Shown here: piece by piece, positions 5,829 to 6,009 of the stretch
Position numbering within the stretch: the first letter of the stretch is position 1
Layout of the letters: each line of letters starts with the position of its first letter
Source of the DNA: Granulicella sp. UBA5172
Lineage (GTDB): Bacteria; Acidobacteriota; Terriglobia; Terriglobales; Acidobacteriaceae
Length of the DNA: 6,009 bases
Assembly: GCA_002413385.1 (NCBI GenBank)
Contig: DHWW01000036.1
Coordinates: forward strand, 1 to 6,009
Reading direction: 5' to 3'
Translations under genes and position numbers: made by a program
The notes under the pieces: generated by a model
What the model saw: the letters and a program-made list of their open reading frames with translations, nothing else
Database searches by the model: none
Told to the model about the DNA's origin: nothing

Positions 5829-6009
5829 GTTTCTTGTACTCCAACACCGGAGCTTCAATCAATTTCGTCATGGTGTCGCGGAATAGGTAAGGGTTATCGC
5901 GGTTGTTGAATCGGAAGGTCATTTCATCGAGGTAGGCGGACATATGTTTTGCAGAGAGTTTATGCCACGTTCCCACAATCCCGCGCTTGAGCAGCGAAAA
6001 GGCGGAGGA
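5815..6009 (-). CDS. IS1595-family (ISXO2-type) transposase, C-terminal part
   Basis: Sixty-four residues and a TAG stop are in the window; the rest continues beyond position 6009. The peptide reads SLLKRGIVGTWHKLSAKHM, then AYLDEMTFRFNNRDN and LFRDTM, which is the conserved end of ISXO2-like DDE-type transposases of the IS1595 family. The K-R-G-x-x-G-T-W-H box and the F-R-F-N-N-R box are diagnostic. The tail EYKKLTAA also fits family members that end in a K-L-T-A sequence. The catalytic acidic residues would mostly lie upstream, outside the window, so activity cannot be judged. The stop codon falls inside the 3' end of the converging membrane-protein gene. Confidence 0.88.
   Translation of the reverse strand, partial: SSAFSLLKRGIVGTWHKLSAKHMSAYLDEMTFRFNNRDNPYLFRDTMTKLIEAPVLEYKKLTAA

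Overview
The window looks like an accessory, rearranged stretch of a soil Acidobacteriota chromosome (Terriglobia / Acidobacteriaceae type). This rests on gene content: a winged-helix protein and a two-helix membrane protein of kinds I associate with that group, together with GH95, FucP and an IS1595-family transposase. The assignment is an inference from recognition; no rRNA or other phylogenetic marker is present.

Left part (1-1275, minus strand): a small mobile-element remnant. It holds an intact winged-helix DNA-binding protein (204-875), preceded on the same strand by the C-terminal end of a tyrosine recombinase (1023 to about 1275). The recombinase has lost its N-terminal part and two catalytic histidines.

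Middle part (about 1276-4747): an L-fucose utilisation locus. The C-terminal quarter of a GH95 alpha-L-fucosidase (plus strand) abuts the integrase remnant back to back, so the enzyme is a pseudogene. Facing it, on the minus strand, is a two-gene operon: a zinc-dependent medium-chain dehydrogenase of the RspB/LgoD type (3304-4308, GTG start), then an intact FucP-type fucose:proton symporter (1888-3258). The operon is preceded by a long (about 400 nt) leader containing a strong interrupted inverted repeat, and by a plausible sigma-70 promoter with a LacI-like operator candidate at its start site. Just upstream of that promoter lies the N-terminal scrap of a second fucP (about 4757-4924). The locus has therefore suffered at least two breaks, each leaving half a fucose gene.

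Right part (about 4880-6009): more AT-rich DNA with a plus-strand gene for an unrecognised membrane-anchored protein (two N-terminal helices, a coiled-coil stalk and a C-terminal domain). Its 3' end overlaps, tail to tail, the 3' end of an IS1595/ISXO2-type transposase that runs out of the window.

What still works together is uptake (FucP) and probably one oxidation step (the dehydrogenase) on fucose or a related sugar acid. The local fucosidase that would release the sugar is broken. I found no CRISPR array, tRNA, rRNA or convincing new multi-gene system. The most interesting signals are the breakpoints, the structured operon leader and the two uncharacterised proteins.
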